Shown in pieces: positions 8,547-18,294 of a stretch of DNA of 46,946 bases (its first letter is position 1; each line of letters starts with the position of its first letter). Below the pieces are notes generated by a model. It saw only the letters and a list, made by a program, of their open reading frames with translations, searched no databases and was not told the DNA's origin. The DNA comes from Pseudomonas sp. BGI-2 (GTDB lineage Bacteria; Pseudomonadota; Gammaproteobacteria; Pseudomonadales; Pseudomonadaceae): assembly GCF_004310295.1 (NCBI RefSeq), contig NZ_SISB01000050.1, positions 1-46,946 of the forward strand, read 5' to 3'. The position numbers and the translations under genes are program-made.

Positions 8547-8999
8547 TCAAGCCTGCTTGTACCCGCGCACTTCATCCACGCCACGGTTGGCCAACTGATC
8601 AGCCCGTTCGTTGCCGTGGTGGCCGATGTGGCCGCGCACCCACTTCCAGGTGACGTTGTGGCGGTTGACCTGCTCATCCAGCAGTTTCCACAAGTCAGCG
8701 TTTTTGACCGGTTCCTTGGCCGCCGTTTTCCAGCCGCGCTTTTTCCAGTTGTCCATCCACTCGTTGATGCCTTTCATCACGTACTGGGAGTCGGTCACCA
8801 GCAGCACGTCGCAGGAACGCTTGAGCTCTTCCAGGCCGCGGATCGCGCCCATCAGCTCCATGCGGTTGTTGGTGGTATTGGCTTCGCCGCCCCACAGTTC
8901 CTTTTCCACGCCTTTGCACACCAGCAATGCGCCCCAGCCGCCAGGGCCAGGGTTGCCTTTGCAGGCGCCGTCGGTGAAGAGTTCTACGCTATCGCTCAT
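8547..8999 (-). CDS. rnhA: Ribonuclease HI
   Basis: A 150-residue RNase HI. All four catalytic carboxylates are at the same positions as in E. coli RNase HI: D10 (FTDGACKGNPGPGG), E48 (NNRMEL), D70 (VTDSQYV) and D134 (NERADQLA). The basic handle region (NWKKRGWKT, 84-92) that grips the hybrid is also present. The enzyme cuts RNA in RNA-DNA hybrids, removing R-loops and primers. It lies 89 bp after the methyltransferase gene on the same strand. Identification is essentially certain. Confidence 0.98.
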   Translation of the reverse strand: MSDSVELFTDGACKGNPGPGGWGALLVCKGVEKELWGGEANTTNNRMELMGAIRGLEELKRSCDVLLVTDSQYVMKGINEWMDNWKKRGWKTAAKEPVKNADLWKLLDEQVNRHNVTWKWVRGHIGHHGNERADQLANRGVDEVRGYKQA

Positions 9000-9088
9000 G
9001 CCAATCTATCCAGAAAATGCGGTGGCTCGCCGATCAGTGACCGACGATGCCCGAGGCCGGGGCGAACCCGGCCGGGAAATAAAGTGTA

Positions 9089-9847
9089 TTACGGTTCGAT
9101 ATTGCGACGGTTGACCTTGGCCATCGGCAATGGAATCAACTTGCCCATCGGTTCGCGCCGTTCCTGGCGCACTGGCCGCAGGCCCACCACGATCTTGCGC
9201 GCCACCAATAAATAAAAGCCGCCACCCGACAGTTGCCAGTCACCGGCCTTGCGCTCCCAACCAGCCAGACGAGCCTGCCAGGCGGGTGACGCAAGCGGCG
9301 GACGATAGCACCCGAAGCGGCGTTTCTCCAGCGCGAAGCCCAGCAGATTGAGCCAGTCGCCGACCCGCGACGGCGAGATGCAGCGAGCCTTGCGCAAGCC
9401 GTCGTGGGCGAACACATGGCGCAAGCCCCAGCTGCTCCAGGGATTGATTCCGATGATCAGCAGATGCCCGCCGGGCCGCACACTGCTTGCGGCTTCACGC
9501 AGCAAACCGTGGGGCGACAGACAGAAATCGAGGCCGTGCTGCATCACCACCACATCAGCGGCATGCTCGCTCAACGGCCAGGCCTGCTCTTCGCAGACGA
9601 TCTCGACACCCGGCAACGGCGCACCGAGCCGCACATTGCGCTGTACCTGGGGTGCCGACGGTGGCGTCTGGGCCGACGGACCGTAATGCACCAGGTAGCC
9701 ACCGAAGAAGCGGCCAAGCTCGTCTTCGAGCATGCGTCGTTCTTCGTCCAGCAGAAATTGCCCGATGGGGCCGGACAGCCATTCACGGGCTGCGCTGATC
9801 AATGCCAGCCAGTCAGGATCGGCCTGAGCGAACGCTTTATCGGTCAT
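9089..9847 (-). CDS. SAM-dependent methyltransferase (PA1814-like)
   Basis: A 252-residue class I methyltransferase from the ATG at 9847, which follows GGAG by six bases; the TTG four codons upstream is less likely. The AdoMet core is partial to the eye: an acidic strand end (LPGVEIVCEE, about 80-89), a motif II/III segment with ADVVVMQHGLDFCLSPHGLLREA, and GGHLLIIGINPWSSWGLRH. The classic N-terminal GxGxG loop is not obvious, as in some Methyltransf_11 relatives. The C-terminus is basic and proline-rich. It sits between rnhA and a divergent gloB, the same place as PA1814 in P. aeruginosa. The substrate is unknown. Confidence 0.8.
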   Translation of the reverse strand: MTDKAFAQADPDWLALISAAREWLSGPIGQFLLDEERRMLEDELGRFFGGYLVHYGPSAQTPPSAPQVQRNVRLGAPLPGVEIVCEEQAWPLSEHAADVVVMQHGLDFCLSPHGLLREAASSVRPGGHLLIIGINPWSSWGLRHVFAHDGLRKARCISPSRVGDWLNLLGFALEKRRFGCYRPPLASPAWQARLAGWERKAGDWQLSGGGFYLLVARKIVVGLRPVRQERREPMGKLIPLPMAKVNRRNIEP

Positions 9848-9912
9848 TGCATTCTCCAACGCGCCAGGAAGTTCTAAGATGCGCCATTGTTTTCCGCTTG
9901 GCGAATCCGACG

Positions 9913-10680
9913 ATGATACAGATCAGTGCCCTGCCCGCCTTCACCGACAACTACATCTGGTTGTTACAAGACCACAACACCCAGCGCTGCGCCGTGGTCG
10001 ATCCGGGTGATGCTGCGCCCGTGCACGCTTGGCTGGCAGCGCACCCGGGTTGGGTATTGAGCGATATCCTGATCACTCATCACCATCATGATCATGTCGG
10101 CGGCGTCGATCATCTGAAAAATGCGACGGACGCAAAAGTCTACGGTCCGGCCAGCGAAACCATTCCGGCGCGGGACGTGGCGCTCAAGGACAAAGACCGC
10201 GTCAGCGTGCTGGGCTGGGACTTCGACGTCCTCGCCGTTCCTGGACACACCCTGGGACATATCGCCTATTACCATCACGGCCTGCTGTTCTGCGGCGACA
10301 CCCTCTTTGCCGCCGGTTGCGGGCGTTTGTTCGAAGGCACGCCTGAGCAGATGCACACCTCGCTGAGCCGCCTCGCGGCCCTGCCTGAAGATACGCTGGT
10401 TTACTGCACCCACGAATACACCCTGAGCAACCTGAAGTTTGCCGCAGCGGTCGAACCGGGCAACCGGGACACCACCGCACGTCTAGAAAAAGTCACCGCG
10501 CAACGTGCAGCCGGAATCATGACGCTGCCCTCTACTTTGGCGCTTGAGAAGCTGACCAACCCGTTTTTACGTGTCGACGAAACATCCGTTAAAGAAAAAG
10601 TGGACGAACGGAATGGAACCCAAAACCGGGCTCCGAGTGCGGTCTTTGCTGCTCTTCGGGCTTGGAAAGATAAGTTCTAA
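9913..10680 (+). CDS. gloB: Hydroxyacylglutathione hydrolase (glyoxalase II)
   Basis: A 255-residue metallo-beta-lactamase-fold hydrolase from the ATG at 9913, giving the usual family start MIQISALPAFTDNYIW; the longer open frame is upstream sequence. The metal-binding motif THHHHDH is at 55-61, followed by H112 (PGHT), D129 (CGDTLF) and H167 (CTHEYT). It hydrolyses S-D-lactoylglutathione to D-lactate and glutathione, the second step of methylglyoxal detoxification. It is divergent from the methyltransferase gene with a 65-bp gap holding both promoters, and is followed by mltD 99 bp downstream on the same strand. Confidence 0.95.
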   Translation: MIQISALPAFTDNYIWLLQDHNTQRCAVVDPGDAAPVHAWLAAHPGWVLSDILITHHHHDHVGGVDHLKNATDAKVYGPASETIPARDVALKDKDRVSVLGWDFDVLAVPGHTLGHIAYYHHGLLFCGDTLFAAGCGRLFEGTPEQMHTSLSRLAALPEDTLVYCTHEYTLSNLKFAAAVEPGNRDTTARLEKVTAQRAAGIMTLPSTLALEKLTNPFLRVDETSVKEKVDERNGTQNRAPSAVFAALRAWKDKF

Positions 10681-10779
10681 GTAGCTGGCCCGTTGGTACA
10701 AAAATTCTGAATGGTTGACCACAAGGGGTGCGCTTTCTAGAATCGCCCGACATTTTTGCCCGGAACATACTTCCAGCCA

Positions 10780-12237
10780 ATGTCGTCATCTATTCGTAAA
10801 GCCATCAAATCAGACGCATTGACCCGCTTGGCTCAAGCCATAGCGGTGGCTGTGTCCGCCACTCTGGCGGGCTGTTCCAGCCATGTGCCGCAGACCGAAG
10901 CGACACACACGCCGAATATCGCCGCTCGCGCCAAGCAGAAACCTATCTGGCTCAGCGAAAAACCGACTCCGCAAATTCCACAAGATGTCTGGGAGCGCAT
11001 GCGCCAAGGCTTCCAGTTGCAGGACAACCTGGGCGTCAACCCGCGCATCGAGCAACAGCGCCTGTGGTTCGCCAGCAACCCGTCCTTCCTCGAAAACGCG
11101 GGTGAACGCGGCAGCCTCTACATTCACTACATCGTCGAACGCCTTGAAGAACGCAACATGCCGCTTGAACTGGCGCTGCTGCCAGTGATTGAAAGCGCCT
11201 ACAACCCGATGGCCTATTCCCGGGCCAACGCGGTGGGTCTTTGGCAATTCATTCCTTCTACCGGCCGTTACTTCAACCTGCGTCAGACCCGTTTCTATGA
11301 TGGCCGTCGCGACATCACCGCTTCGACCACTGCGGCCATGGATTACCTGACCCGCCTGCACGACATGTTCAACGGTGACTGGTTGCTGGCCCTGGCGGCC
11401 TATAACGCTGGCGAAGGCACGGTCAGCCGCGCCATCGAGCGTAACGAGAAACTCGGCCTGCCGACCGATTACTGGAACCTGCCGCTGCCCGCCGAAACCC
11501 AGGCCTACGTGCCGAAGTTGCTGGCCTTGTCCCAGGTCGTGCTGGCCCCCGAAGCGTATGGCGTGAACCTCAACCCGATCGCCAACGAACCGTACTTCCA
11601 GGTCGTCGAAATCAACCAGCGCATGGACCTGTCCAAGGTTGCCGCGGTGGCCAACATCGACGAAGACGAACTGTTCCAGCTCAACCCGGCCTTCAAACAG
11701 CGCACCACCATCGACGGCCCCCAGCATTTGCTGGTGCCAACGTCCAAGGCGCAGTTGCTGACCGCCAGCCTGTCGACCATGCGTCCTGAAGAGTTGATCA
11801 GCAAGAAGTCGCTCAAGCCGGTCTTCGAAGGGGCTGATGAATCCGAGATTGCCAGCCTCAAACGTGCCTACCGCGTAAAGCGCGGCGACAACCTGGCCGC
11901 CATCGCCAAGGCCAACAAGGTCGACGTCAAGGACCTGCAGCGCTGGAATAAGATGACCGGCAAGAACCTCAAGGTTGGCCAGACCCTGGTGATGCAGGAC
12001 ACCACCAAGCGCAACAGCAGCGGTCGCGTCAACACCGTCGTGGCGGCGAACAGCAAGACAAACAGCAAAGCCGCCAAGGAAAAGCCGCAGACCCAATACA
12101 AGGTCAAGCAAGGCGATTCTTTGTACATGGTTGCCAAGCGCTTCAATGTTGAAATGCAGCACCTCAAGCGTTGGAACCCGCGTGTCGGTCAGGCTCTCAA
12201 GCCTGGGCAGATGTTGACGGTCTCTTCGCCGCGCTAA
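10780..12237 (+). CDS. mltD: Membrane-bound lytic murein transglycosylase D
   Basis: A 485-residue lipoprotein from the ATG at 10780; an upstream TTG adds only eight residues. The signal peptide ends in the lipobox LAGC, giving a lipidated C32. The SLT transglycosylase domain spans about 110-270, with catalytic E138 in LLPVIESAYNP followed by SRANAVGLWQFIPSTG. Two LysM peptidoglycan-binding domains are at the C-terminus (YRVKRGDNLAAIAK and QYKVKQGDSLYMVAK). It cleaves glycan strands with formation of 1,6-anhydro-muropeptides and should be anchored to the outer membrane. A strong terminator follows directly, so it ends its transcription unit. Confidence 0.95.
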   Translation: MSSSIRKAIKSDALTRLAQAIAVAVSATLAGCSSHVPQTEATHTPNIAARAKQKPIWLSEKPTPQIPQDVWERMRQGFQLQDNLGVNPRIEQQRLWFASNPSFLENAGERGSLYIHYIVERLEERNMPLELALLPVIESAYNPMAYSRANAVGLWQFIPSTGRYFNLRQTRFYDGRRDITASTTAAMDYLTRLHDMFNGDWLLALAAYNAGEGTVSRAIERNEKLGLPTDYWNLPLPAETQAYVPKLLALSQVVLAPEAYGVNLNPIANEPYFQVVEINQRMDLSKVAAVANIDEDELFQLNPAFKQRTTIDGPQHLLVPTSKAQLLTASLSTMRPEELISKKSLKPVFEGADESEIASLKRAYRVKRGDNLAAIAKANKVDVKDLQRWNKMTGKNLKVGQTLVMQDTTKRNSSGRVNTVVAANSKTNSKAAKEKPQTQYKVKQGDSLYMVAKRFNVEMQHLKRWNPRVGQALKPGQMLTVSSPR

Positions 12238-12244
12238 AAACGAG

Positions 12245-12268
12245 CCCCTGATTTCAGGGGTTTTTTTT
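12245..12268 (+). terminator. Rho-independent terminator of mltD
   Basis: A 7-bp stem CCCCTGA/TCAGGGG with a two-base loop is followed by eight T residues. It begins eight bases after the mltD stop codon. Confidence 0.93.
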
Positions 12269-12304
12269 GCCTGCAACCCGGTTTTTCTGGCGAGAATGCA
12301 ATCC

Positions 12305-12396
12305 CTGTGGGAGCGGGCTTGCTCGCGAATGCGTCTTTTCAGCCAATATCAATGTTGAATGTAAAACCGCATTCGCGAGCAAGCCCGCTCCCACAG
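12305..12396. repeat. REP pair (BIME), GGGAGCGGGCTTGCTCGCG family
   Basis: Two 29-bp arms at 12305-12333 and 12368-12396 are perfect inverse complements, separated by 34 bp. The arm core is GGGAGCGGGCTTGCTCGCGA. It lies between the mltD terminator and nppA1. An almost identical pair lies after fabI at 20797-20894. Confidence 0.92.
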
Positions 12397-12523
12397 ATTC
12401 TGCGATGTGCAGGGCTATCGCGCCAGCCGTTAACAGCGCATTAAGCCCGTGTCTTTTTCCTGTCGATACAAGCTGTTACTGTACGGCCCACAAAGCCCAA
12501 GCCGCCTGGATCGGATCTCTGAC

Positions 12524-14356
12524 TTGAAGCGTCCCCTCCTCCTGTTCCTGACCAGCCTGGCCTTGAGCTCCCCCGCAAGCGCGACGATCAGCGAAAGCCA
12601 TGGTTATGCGCAGTTCGGCACGCTCAAGTACCCGGCCAGATTTACCCACTTCGACTGGGTCAACCCGCAAGCGCCCAAGGGCGGTACGTTGCGGGCGATG
12701 GCGTTTGGCACCTTCGATACGCTCAACCCCTACACTTTCAAGGGCTCCAGCCCGGTTTCCACGCCGAATTTCCTGCAATACGGCATCAACGAACTCAACG
12801 AACCGTTGATGGTCGGCACCGGCCAGTACGCGCCGTCCGGCGATGAGCCGACCTCCAGTTATGGCCTGATTGCCCAATCGGTGGAATACAGCGAAGATCG
12901 CAGCTGGGTCGTGTTCAACTTGCGTCCTGAAGCGCGGTTCCACGATGGCACGCCGATAACCGCCTACGACGTGGCGTTTTCCTACCGCTTGCTAGTCAAG
13001 GAAGGTCATCCGCAGTACCGCACCAGCCTTCAGGAAGTATTGCGGGTCGACATCCTCAATCCGCAGCGCATTCGATTCGTGTTCAAGCGCGCCGGCAATC
13101 CGTTGCAGATCCTGCGTCTGGGCGAATTGCCAGTGCTGCCGCAGCATTACTGGAAAGGTCGTGATTTCAAGGCCACCACCTTCGAGCCGCCACTGGGCAG
13201 CGGGCCGTATCGCATCACGTCAGTAACGCCTGGACGCCAGATCATTTTCGAACGGGTCAAGGATTACTGGGGCAAGGACTTGCCGGTCAATCGCGGCAAA
13301 TACAACGTCGATCGCATGGAAGTCGAGTTCTACCGCGACAGCGATGTGGCCTTCGAGGCCTTCAAAGCCGGCGAATTCGACATCTACATCGAGCATCAGG
13401 CGAAGAACTGGGACAACGGTTACAACTTCCCGGCCGTGCGCCGCGGCGACGTGATCAAGGCGCAGATCCCGCACCAGATCCCGACCCAGACCCAGGGCCT
13501 GTTCATGAACAGCCGGCGCCCGGCCTTCTCCGAGACCAAAGTCCGTGAAGCGCTGGGGCTGATGTTCGATTTCGAGTGGACCAACCGCACCCTGTTCAGC
13601 GGCGCATACAAACGCGCCATGAGTTATTACCCCAATAGCGAGTTCTCCGCGACTGGCCTGCCGGTCGGGCACGAATGGCTGATGCTCAAGCCGTATCGCG
13701 AGCAGTTGCCCGCCAAGCTCCTCACCGAGCCGTTCAGCCTGCCAAAGACCGATGGACGCGGCATCCCCCGGGAAACCATGCGCAAGGCCCTGGCGCTGCT
13801 CGCCGAGGCCGGCTGGAAACTCAACGGGCAACGGATCGAGAACGCCAAAGGCCAACCGCTCAAGCTCGAGATCCTGCTGGTCAACCCGAACCTGGAACGC
13901 ATCCTTCAGCCTTACGTCGAGAACCTTGCCAGCATTGGCATCGACGCGCGCCTGCGCACGGTCGACCGCGCCCAGTACAAACAACGTCTGGATCAGTTCG
14001 ATTTCGACATGATCCTGATGACGCTCAACCAGACCCTCAGCCCGGGCCTGGAGCAATGGCAGTATTTCCATTCCAGCCAGGTCGGGGTCAAGGGCAGTAA
14101 AAACTACGCCGGCATCGCCAACCCGACGGTCGATCACCTGCTCGAACAACTGCTCGCCGCGCAAACCCGCGACGAACAAGTCGCGGCCGGTAAAGCCCTG
14201 GACCGGGTCTTGCTGTGGCAGCACTACATCATTCCCAACTGGCACCTCAATTATCACCGCCTGGCCTACCGCAACCGGTTCGCCTTCGTCACCACGCCGC
14301 CCTACACCCTGGGCCTCTCCGCGTGGTGGCTGAAATCTTCGGAGAAAGATCGATGA
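12524..14356 (+). CDS. nppA1: ABC transporter substrate-binding protein, YejA/NppA type
   Basis: An SBP_bac_5 oligopeptide-type periplasmic binding protein. I place the start at the TTG of 12524, which gives 610 residues and a proper Sec signal peptide (KRPLLLFLTSLALSSPASA); the longer frame from 12449 would put 25 polar residues in front of it. The mature protein carries YPARFTHFDWVNPQAPKGGTL and other YejA-like signatures. Homologous genes in P. aeruginosa (PA1811-PA1807) encode NppA1A2BCD, reported for uptake of peptidyl-nucleoside antibiotics; the normal cargo is probably small peptides. It is the first gene of a six-gene unit, with its stop overlapping the start of nppA2. Confidence 0.85.
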   Translation: MKRPLLLFLTSLALSSPASATISESHGYAQFGTLKYPARFTHFDWVNPQAPKGGTLRAMAFGTFDTLNPYTFKGSSPVSTPNFLQYGINELNEPLMVGTGQYAPSGDEPTSSYGLIAQSVEYSEDRSWVVFNLRPEARFHDGTPITAYDVAFSYRLLVKEGHPQYRTSLQEVLRVDILNPQRIRFVFKRAGNPLQILRLGELPVLPQHYWKGRDFKATTFEPPLGSGPYRITSVTPGRQIIFERVKDYWGKDLPVNRGKYNVDRMEVEFYRDSDVAFEAFKAGEFDIYIEHQAKNWDNGYNFPAVRRGDVIKAQIPHQIPTQTQGLFMNSRRPAFSETKVREALGLMFDFEWTNRTLFSGAYKRAMSYYPNSEFSATGLPVGHEWLMLKPYREQLPAKLLTEPFSLPKTDGRGIPRETMRKALALLAEAGWKLNGQRIENAKGQPLKLEILLVNPNLERILQPYVENLASIGIDARLRTVDRAQYKQRLDQFDFDMILMTLNQTLSPGLEQWQYFHSSQVGVKGSKNYAGIANPTVDHLLEQLLAAQTRDEQVAAGKALDRVLLWQHYIIPNWHLNYHRLAYRNRFAFVTTPPYTLGLSAWWLKSSEKDR

Positions 14357-16194
14357 AACCCGTACGCGCACTGCTGTTGCAGGCCAGCGGTCTGCTGTTC
14401 GCCGGGCTGGCCTGCGCCGCCCCGCAACATGCCGTGACCCTGTACAACGAGCCGCCTAAATACCCGGCCGACTTCAAGCATTTCGACTACGTGAACCCCG
14501 ATGCGCCCAAGGGCGGAATCTTTCGCCAGGCCGGGTTCGGTGGCTTCGACAGCCTCAACCCGTTCATCAGCAAAGGCGTGCCGGCTGACGACATCGGCAT
14601 GATCTACGACACTTTGGCCAAACAGGGTCTGGACGAGCCGTTCACCGAATACGGGCTGGTCGCCGGCAAGATCGAAAAAGCCCCGGACAACAGCTGGGTG
14701 CGTTTCTATCTGCGCCCTGAAGCACGTTTCCACGACGGTCATCCGATTCGCGCCGAAGACGTGGTGTTCAGCTTCCAGGTGCTGACCAAGGACGGCGCTC
14801 CGCTCTATCGCGGTTACTACAGCGATGTCGACGAAGCGGTCGCCGAAGACCCGCTCACCGTGCTGTTCAAGTTCAAGCACACCAACAACCGCGAACTGCC
14901 GCTGATCCTCGGCCAGTTGCCGGTATTGCCCAAGCATTGGTGGGCAAACCGCGATTTCAACAAGGGCAACCTGGAAATCCCGTTGGGCAGCGGCCCCTAC
15001 AAGGTGACCGAAGTGAAGGCCGGGCGCTCGATACGCTATGAGCGGGTCAAGGATTACTGGGGCAAGGACCTGCCGGCCAACCGTGGCTTCTACAACTTCG
15101 ACGTGATGACCACTGATTACTACCGCGACAACACCGTGGCGCTTGAAGCCCTCAAGGCCGGGCAGTTCGATTACTGGCTGGAAATGGCCGCGAAGAACTG
15201 GGCCAACGCCTACAACATTCCAGCTGTCACCGAAGGCCGCTTGATCAAGGAACAGATCCCCAACGCCAACCCGACCGGCATGCAGGGCTTTGTGTTCAAC
15301 CTGCGCCGTCCGGTGTTCCACGATGTGCGCGTGCGTCAGGCGCTGACGCTGCTGCTGGACTTTGAATGGACCAACAAGCAACTGTTCAACGGCGCCTATG
15401 TGCGTACCCGCAGTTTCTTCGAGAACTCGGAAATGGCCGCGACCGGCCTGCCCGACGCTGATCAACTGGCGATCCTCGGCCCGTTCCGCGGCAAGATCCC
15501 CGATCAGGTGTTCAGCGAAGCGTTCCAGAACCCGATGACCGACGCCAGCGGCATGATCCGCACCCAGCAGCGCAAGGCCTACCAACTGCTGCAAGAGGCC
15601 GGCTGGCGGATCGTCGACGACAAGATGGTCGACGCCAATGGCAAACCGGTGACCATCGAGTTCCTGCTGGCCCAGACCGAATTCGAGCGGGTGCTGCTGC
15701 CGTTCAAGCGCAACCTCAGCGACCTGGGTATTGACCTGGTGATCCGCCGGGTCGATGTCTCGCAATACATCAACCGCGTGCGTTCACGGGACTTCGACAT
15801 GATCGTCGGCAGCTTCCCGCAGTCCAACTCGCCGGGCAATGAACAGCGCGAATTCTGGATGTCTGCCGCGGCCGACAAACCCGGCAGCCGCAACTCCATG
15901 GGCCTCAAGGATCCGGTGGTCGATCAACTGGTCGAGCAACTGATCAACGCCGATTCGCGCAAAAGCCTGGTCGCCCACGCCCGGGCACTGGACCGCGTGC
16001 TGCAATGGGGCTATTACGTGATCCCCAACTGGCACATCAAAACCTGGCGCGTGGCGTACTGGAACCACATCGGTCACCCGAAAGTCTCTCCCAAGTACGA
16101 CATCGGTACGAACACCTGGTGGGTCAAGCCTGACGCGACACCGGCGATAGAAGTCGAAACCAAACTGCAAGCCGACCCTGCGGGCACGGAGTAA
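14353..16194 (+). CDS. nppA2: ABC transporter substrate-binding protein, YejA/NppA type (second copy)
   Basis: A 613-residue paralogue of the preceding protein, with signal peptide MKPVRALLLQASGLLFAGLACA and the same order of landmarks (HFDYVNPDAPKGG, YLRPEARFHDG, RVKDYWGKDLPANRG). The ATG at 14353 overlaps the nppA1 stop as ATGA and follows GGAGA, indicating translational coupling. Two tandem receptors feeding one permease suggest a widened ligand range. The two proteins clearly derive from an old duplication, since identity is concentrated in motifs and not uniform. It should act in the periplasm, handing peptides to NppBC. Confidence 0.88.
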   Translation: MKPVRALLLQASGLLFAGLACAAPQHAVTLYNEPPKYPADFKHFDYVNPDAPKGGIFRQAGFGGFDSLNPFISKGVPADDIGMIYDTLAKQGLDEPFTEYGLVAGKIEKAPDNSWVRFYLRPEARFHDGHPIRAEDVVFSFQVLTKDGAPLYRGYYSDVDEAVAEDPLTVLFKFKHTNNRELPLILGQLPVLPKHWWANRDFNKGNLEIPLGSGPYKVTEVKAGRSIRYERVKDYWGKDLPANRGFYNFDVMTTDYYRDNTVALEALKAGQFDYWLEMAAKNWANAYNIPAVTEGRLIKEQIPNANPTGMQGFVFNLRRPVFHDVRVRQALTLLLDFEWTNKQLFNGAYVRTRSFFENSEMAATGLPDADQLAILGPFRGKIPDQVFSEAFQNPMTDASGMIRTQQRKAYQLLQEAGWRIVDDKMVDANGKPVTIEFLLAQTEFERVLLPFKRNLSDLGIDLVIRRVDVSQYINRVRSRDFDMIVGSFPQSNSPGNEQREFWMSAAADKPGSRNSMGLKDPVVDQLVEQLINADSRKSLVAHARALDRVLQWGYYVIPNWHIKTWRVAYWNHIGHPKVSPKYDIGTNTWWVKPDATPAIEVETKLQADPAGTE

Positions 16195-16198
16195 TCAG

Positions 16199-17272
16199 AT
16201 GCTGGCGTATATTTTTCGGCGACTGCTGCTGATCATTCCGACCTTGCTCGGCATTTTGCTGATCAACTTCGTGATCATCCAGGCCGCCCCCGGCGGGCCG
16301 GTGGAGCAGATGATCGCCAAGCTCGAAGGCTTCGAAGGCGCCACCAGCCGCATTGCCGGCGGAGGTGCCGAAGTCTCGGTGGCCGGCTCCGCCTATCGCG
16401 GTGCGCAAGGCCTGGACCCGATGCTGGTCAAGGAAATCGAGCACATGTACGGCTTCGATAAATCGGCGCCGGAACGCTTGTGGATCATGATCAAGAACTA
16501 CGCCACCCTGGACTTCGGCGATAGCTTCTTCCGCGACGCCAAGGTCATCGACCTGATCAAGGAAAAGATGCCGGTGTCGATCTCGCTCGGGCTGTGGAGC
16601 ACGCTGATCATGTACCTTGTGTCGATCCCGCTGGGGATCGCCAAGGCGACGCGGCACGGCAGCCACTTCGACGTCTGGACCAGTTCGTTGATCATCGTTG
16701 GCTACGCGATCCCGGCGTTCCTGTTTGCGATCCTGCTGATCGTGGTGTTTGCCGGCGGCAGCTACCTGGACTGGTTCCCGCTCAGGGGACTGACCTCGAA
16801 CAACTTCGATGAACTGAGCACTGGCGGCAAGATCCTCGATTACTTCTGGCACCTGGCATTGCCGGTGACAGCACTGGTAATCGGTAACTTCGCGACCATG
16901 ACCCTGCTCACCAAAAACAGCTTCCTCGACGAAATCAACAAACAGTACGTGGTCACCGCCAAGGCCAAAGGCCTGACCAATCACCGCGTGCTTTACGGCC
17001 ACGTGTTCCGCAACGCCATGCTGCTGGTGATCGCCGGTTTCCCGTCAGCGTTTATCGGGATCTTCTTCACCGGCTCGCTGCTGGTGGAAGTGATCTTCTC
17101 CCTGGATGGCCTCGGTTTGATGAGTTTCGAAGCGGCGATCAACCGCGATTACCCGGTGGTGTTCGGCACGCTGTTTATCTTCACCTTGCTCGGTCTCGTG
17201 GTGAAATTGATCGGTGACCTGACCTACACCTTTGTCGATCCACGCATCGACTTCGAAAGCCGGGAGCATTGA
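16199..17272 (+). CDS. nppB: Peptide ABC transporter permease, YejB/NppB type
   Basis: A 357-residue inner-membrane permease with an N-terminal helix (LAYIFRRLLLIIPTLLGILL, residues 2-21), a long periplasmic loop to about residue 130, and five further helices. The EAA-like cytoplasmic loop reads VTAKAKGLTNHRVLYGHVFRNA (about 250-270). The large loop containing GGGAEVSVAGSAYRG is typical of YejB as opposed to DppB. It begins four bases after nppA2 ends and forms a heterodimer with NppC. Confidence 0.9.
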   Translation: MLAYIFRRLLLIIPTLLGILLINFVIIQAAPGGPVEQMIAKLEGFEGATSRIAGGGAEVSVAGSAYRGAQGLDPMLVKEIEHMYGFDKSAPERLWIMIKNYATLDFGDSFFRDAKVIDLIKEKMPVSISLGLWSTLIMYLVSIPLGIAKATRHGSHFDVWTSSLIIVGYAIPAFLFAILLIVVFAGGSYLDWFPLRGLTSNNFDELSTGGKILDYFWHLALPVTALVIGNFATMTLLTKNSFLDEINKQYVVTAKAKGLTNHRVLYGHVFRNAMLLVIAGFPSAFIGIFFTGSLLVEVIFSLDGLGLMSFEAAINRDYPVVFGTLFIFTLLGLVVKLIGDLTYTFVDPRIDFESREH

Positions 17273-17273
17273 G

Positions 17274-18293
17274 ATGAATTTGTCCCCGCTCAATCGCCGA
17301 CGTTTCGAACTGTTCAAGGCCAACAGGCGTGGCTGGTGGTCGCTGTGGCTGTTTCTGGTGCTGTTCGGCCTGAGCCTCGGTGCCGAGCTGATTGCCAACG
17401 ACAAACCGCTGGTGGTGCATTACGACAACGGCTGGTACTTCCCGGCGCTCAAGCGCTACCCGGAAACCGCGTTCGGCGGCGAATTCCCGCTGGAGGCCAA
17501 CTACAAGAGCCCGTATATCCGTGAACTGCTCAAGGCCAAAGACGCCTGGGTGCTGTGGGCACCGATTCCCTACAGCTACCAAAGCATCAACTATGACCTG
17601 AAAGTCCCGGCGCCCGCGCCGCCTTCCGCCGACAACCTTTTAGGCACTGACGATCAGGGCCGCGATGTATTGGCGCGGGTGATTTACGGCTTCCGGATTT
17701 CGGTGCTGTTTGCGTTGACCCTGACCATTCTCAGCTCGATCATTGGCGTGATTGCCGGCGCCTTGCAGGGCTTCTATGGCGGCTGGGTGGATCTGGCCGG
17801 GCAGCGTTTCCTGGAGATCTGGTCCGGGTTGCCAGTGCTGTATCTGCTGATCATTCTGGCCAGTTTCGTCCAGCCGAATTTCTGGTGGCTGCTGGGGATC
17901 ATGCTGCTGTTCTCATGGATGAGCCTGGTAGACGTGGTGCGTGCCGAGTTCCTGCGCGGGCGTAATCTGGAATACGTGCGCGCCGCCCGGGCGCTGGGGA
18001 TGCAGAATGGCGCGATCATGTTCCGCCACATCTTGCCCAACGCCATGGTCTCGACCATGACTTTCATGCCGTTCATCCTGACCGGCGCCATCGGCACCCT
18101 GACCGCTCTCGACTTCCTGGGCTTTGGTTTGCCGCCGGGCGCGCCGTCGTTGGGTGAACTGGTGGCCCAGGGCAAATCCAACCTGCAAGCGCCGTGGCTC
18201 GGCATGAGCGCGTTTGCGGTGCTGGCATTGATGTTGAGTTTGCTGGTGTTCATCGGCGAGTCCGCTCGCGATGCCTTCGACCCGAGGAAGTGA
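17274..18293 (+). CDS. nppC: Peptide ABC transporter permease, YejE/NppC type
   Basis: A 339-residue permease from the ATG at 17274, one base after nppB ends and preceded by GGGAG. It has a first helix at about residues 23-42, a long periplasmic loop (to about 140) with NLLGTDDQGRDVLARVIYGFR, then five helices. The EAA loop is VRAARALGMQNGAIMFRHILPN. The extended loop and length match YejE. The sequence MNLSPLNRRRFELFKANRRG gives a positive cytoplasmic N-terminus. Confidence 0.9.
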   Translation: MNLSPLNRRRFELFKANRRGWWSLWLFLVLFGLSLGAELIANDKPLVVHYDNGWYFPALKRYPETAFGGEFPLEANYKSPYIRELLKAKDAWVLWAPIPYSYQSINYDLKVPAPAPPSADNLLGTDDQGRDVLARVIYGFRISVLFALTLTILSSIIGVIAGALQGFYGGWVDLAGQRFLEIWSGLPVLYLLIILASFVQPNFWWLLGIMLLFSWMSLVDVVRAEFLRGRNLEYVRAARALGMQNGAIMFRHILPNAMVSTMTFMPFILTGAIGTLTALDFLGFGLPPGAPSLGELVAQGKSNLQAPWLGMSAFAVLALMLSLLVFIGESARDAFDPRK

Positions 18294-18294
18294 A

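Noticed and set aside
10810..12276. Long minus-strand open frame of 488 codons opposite mltD
   Set aside because: It mirrors mltD codons; the mltD product has a lipobox, catalytic Glu and two LysM domains, so the reverse frame is a shadow.
14302..15765. Minus-strand open frame of 487 codons opposite nppA2
   Set aside because: Antisense shadow of a well-supported binding-protein gene.
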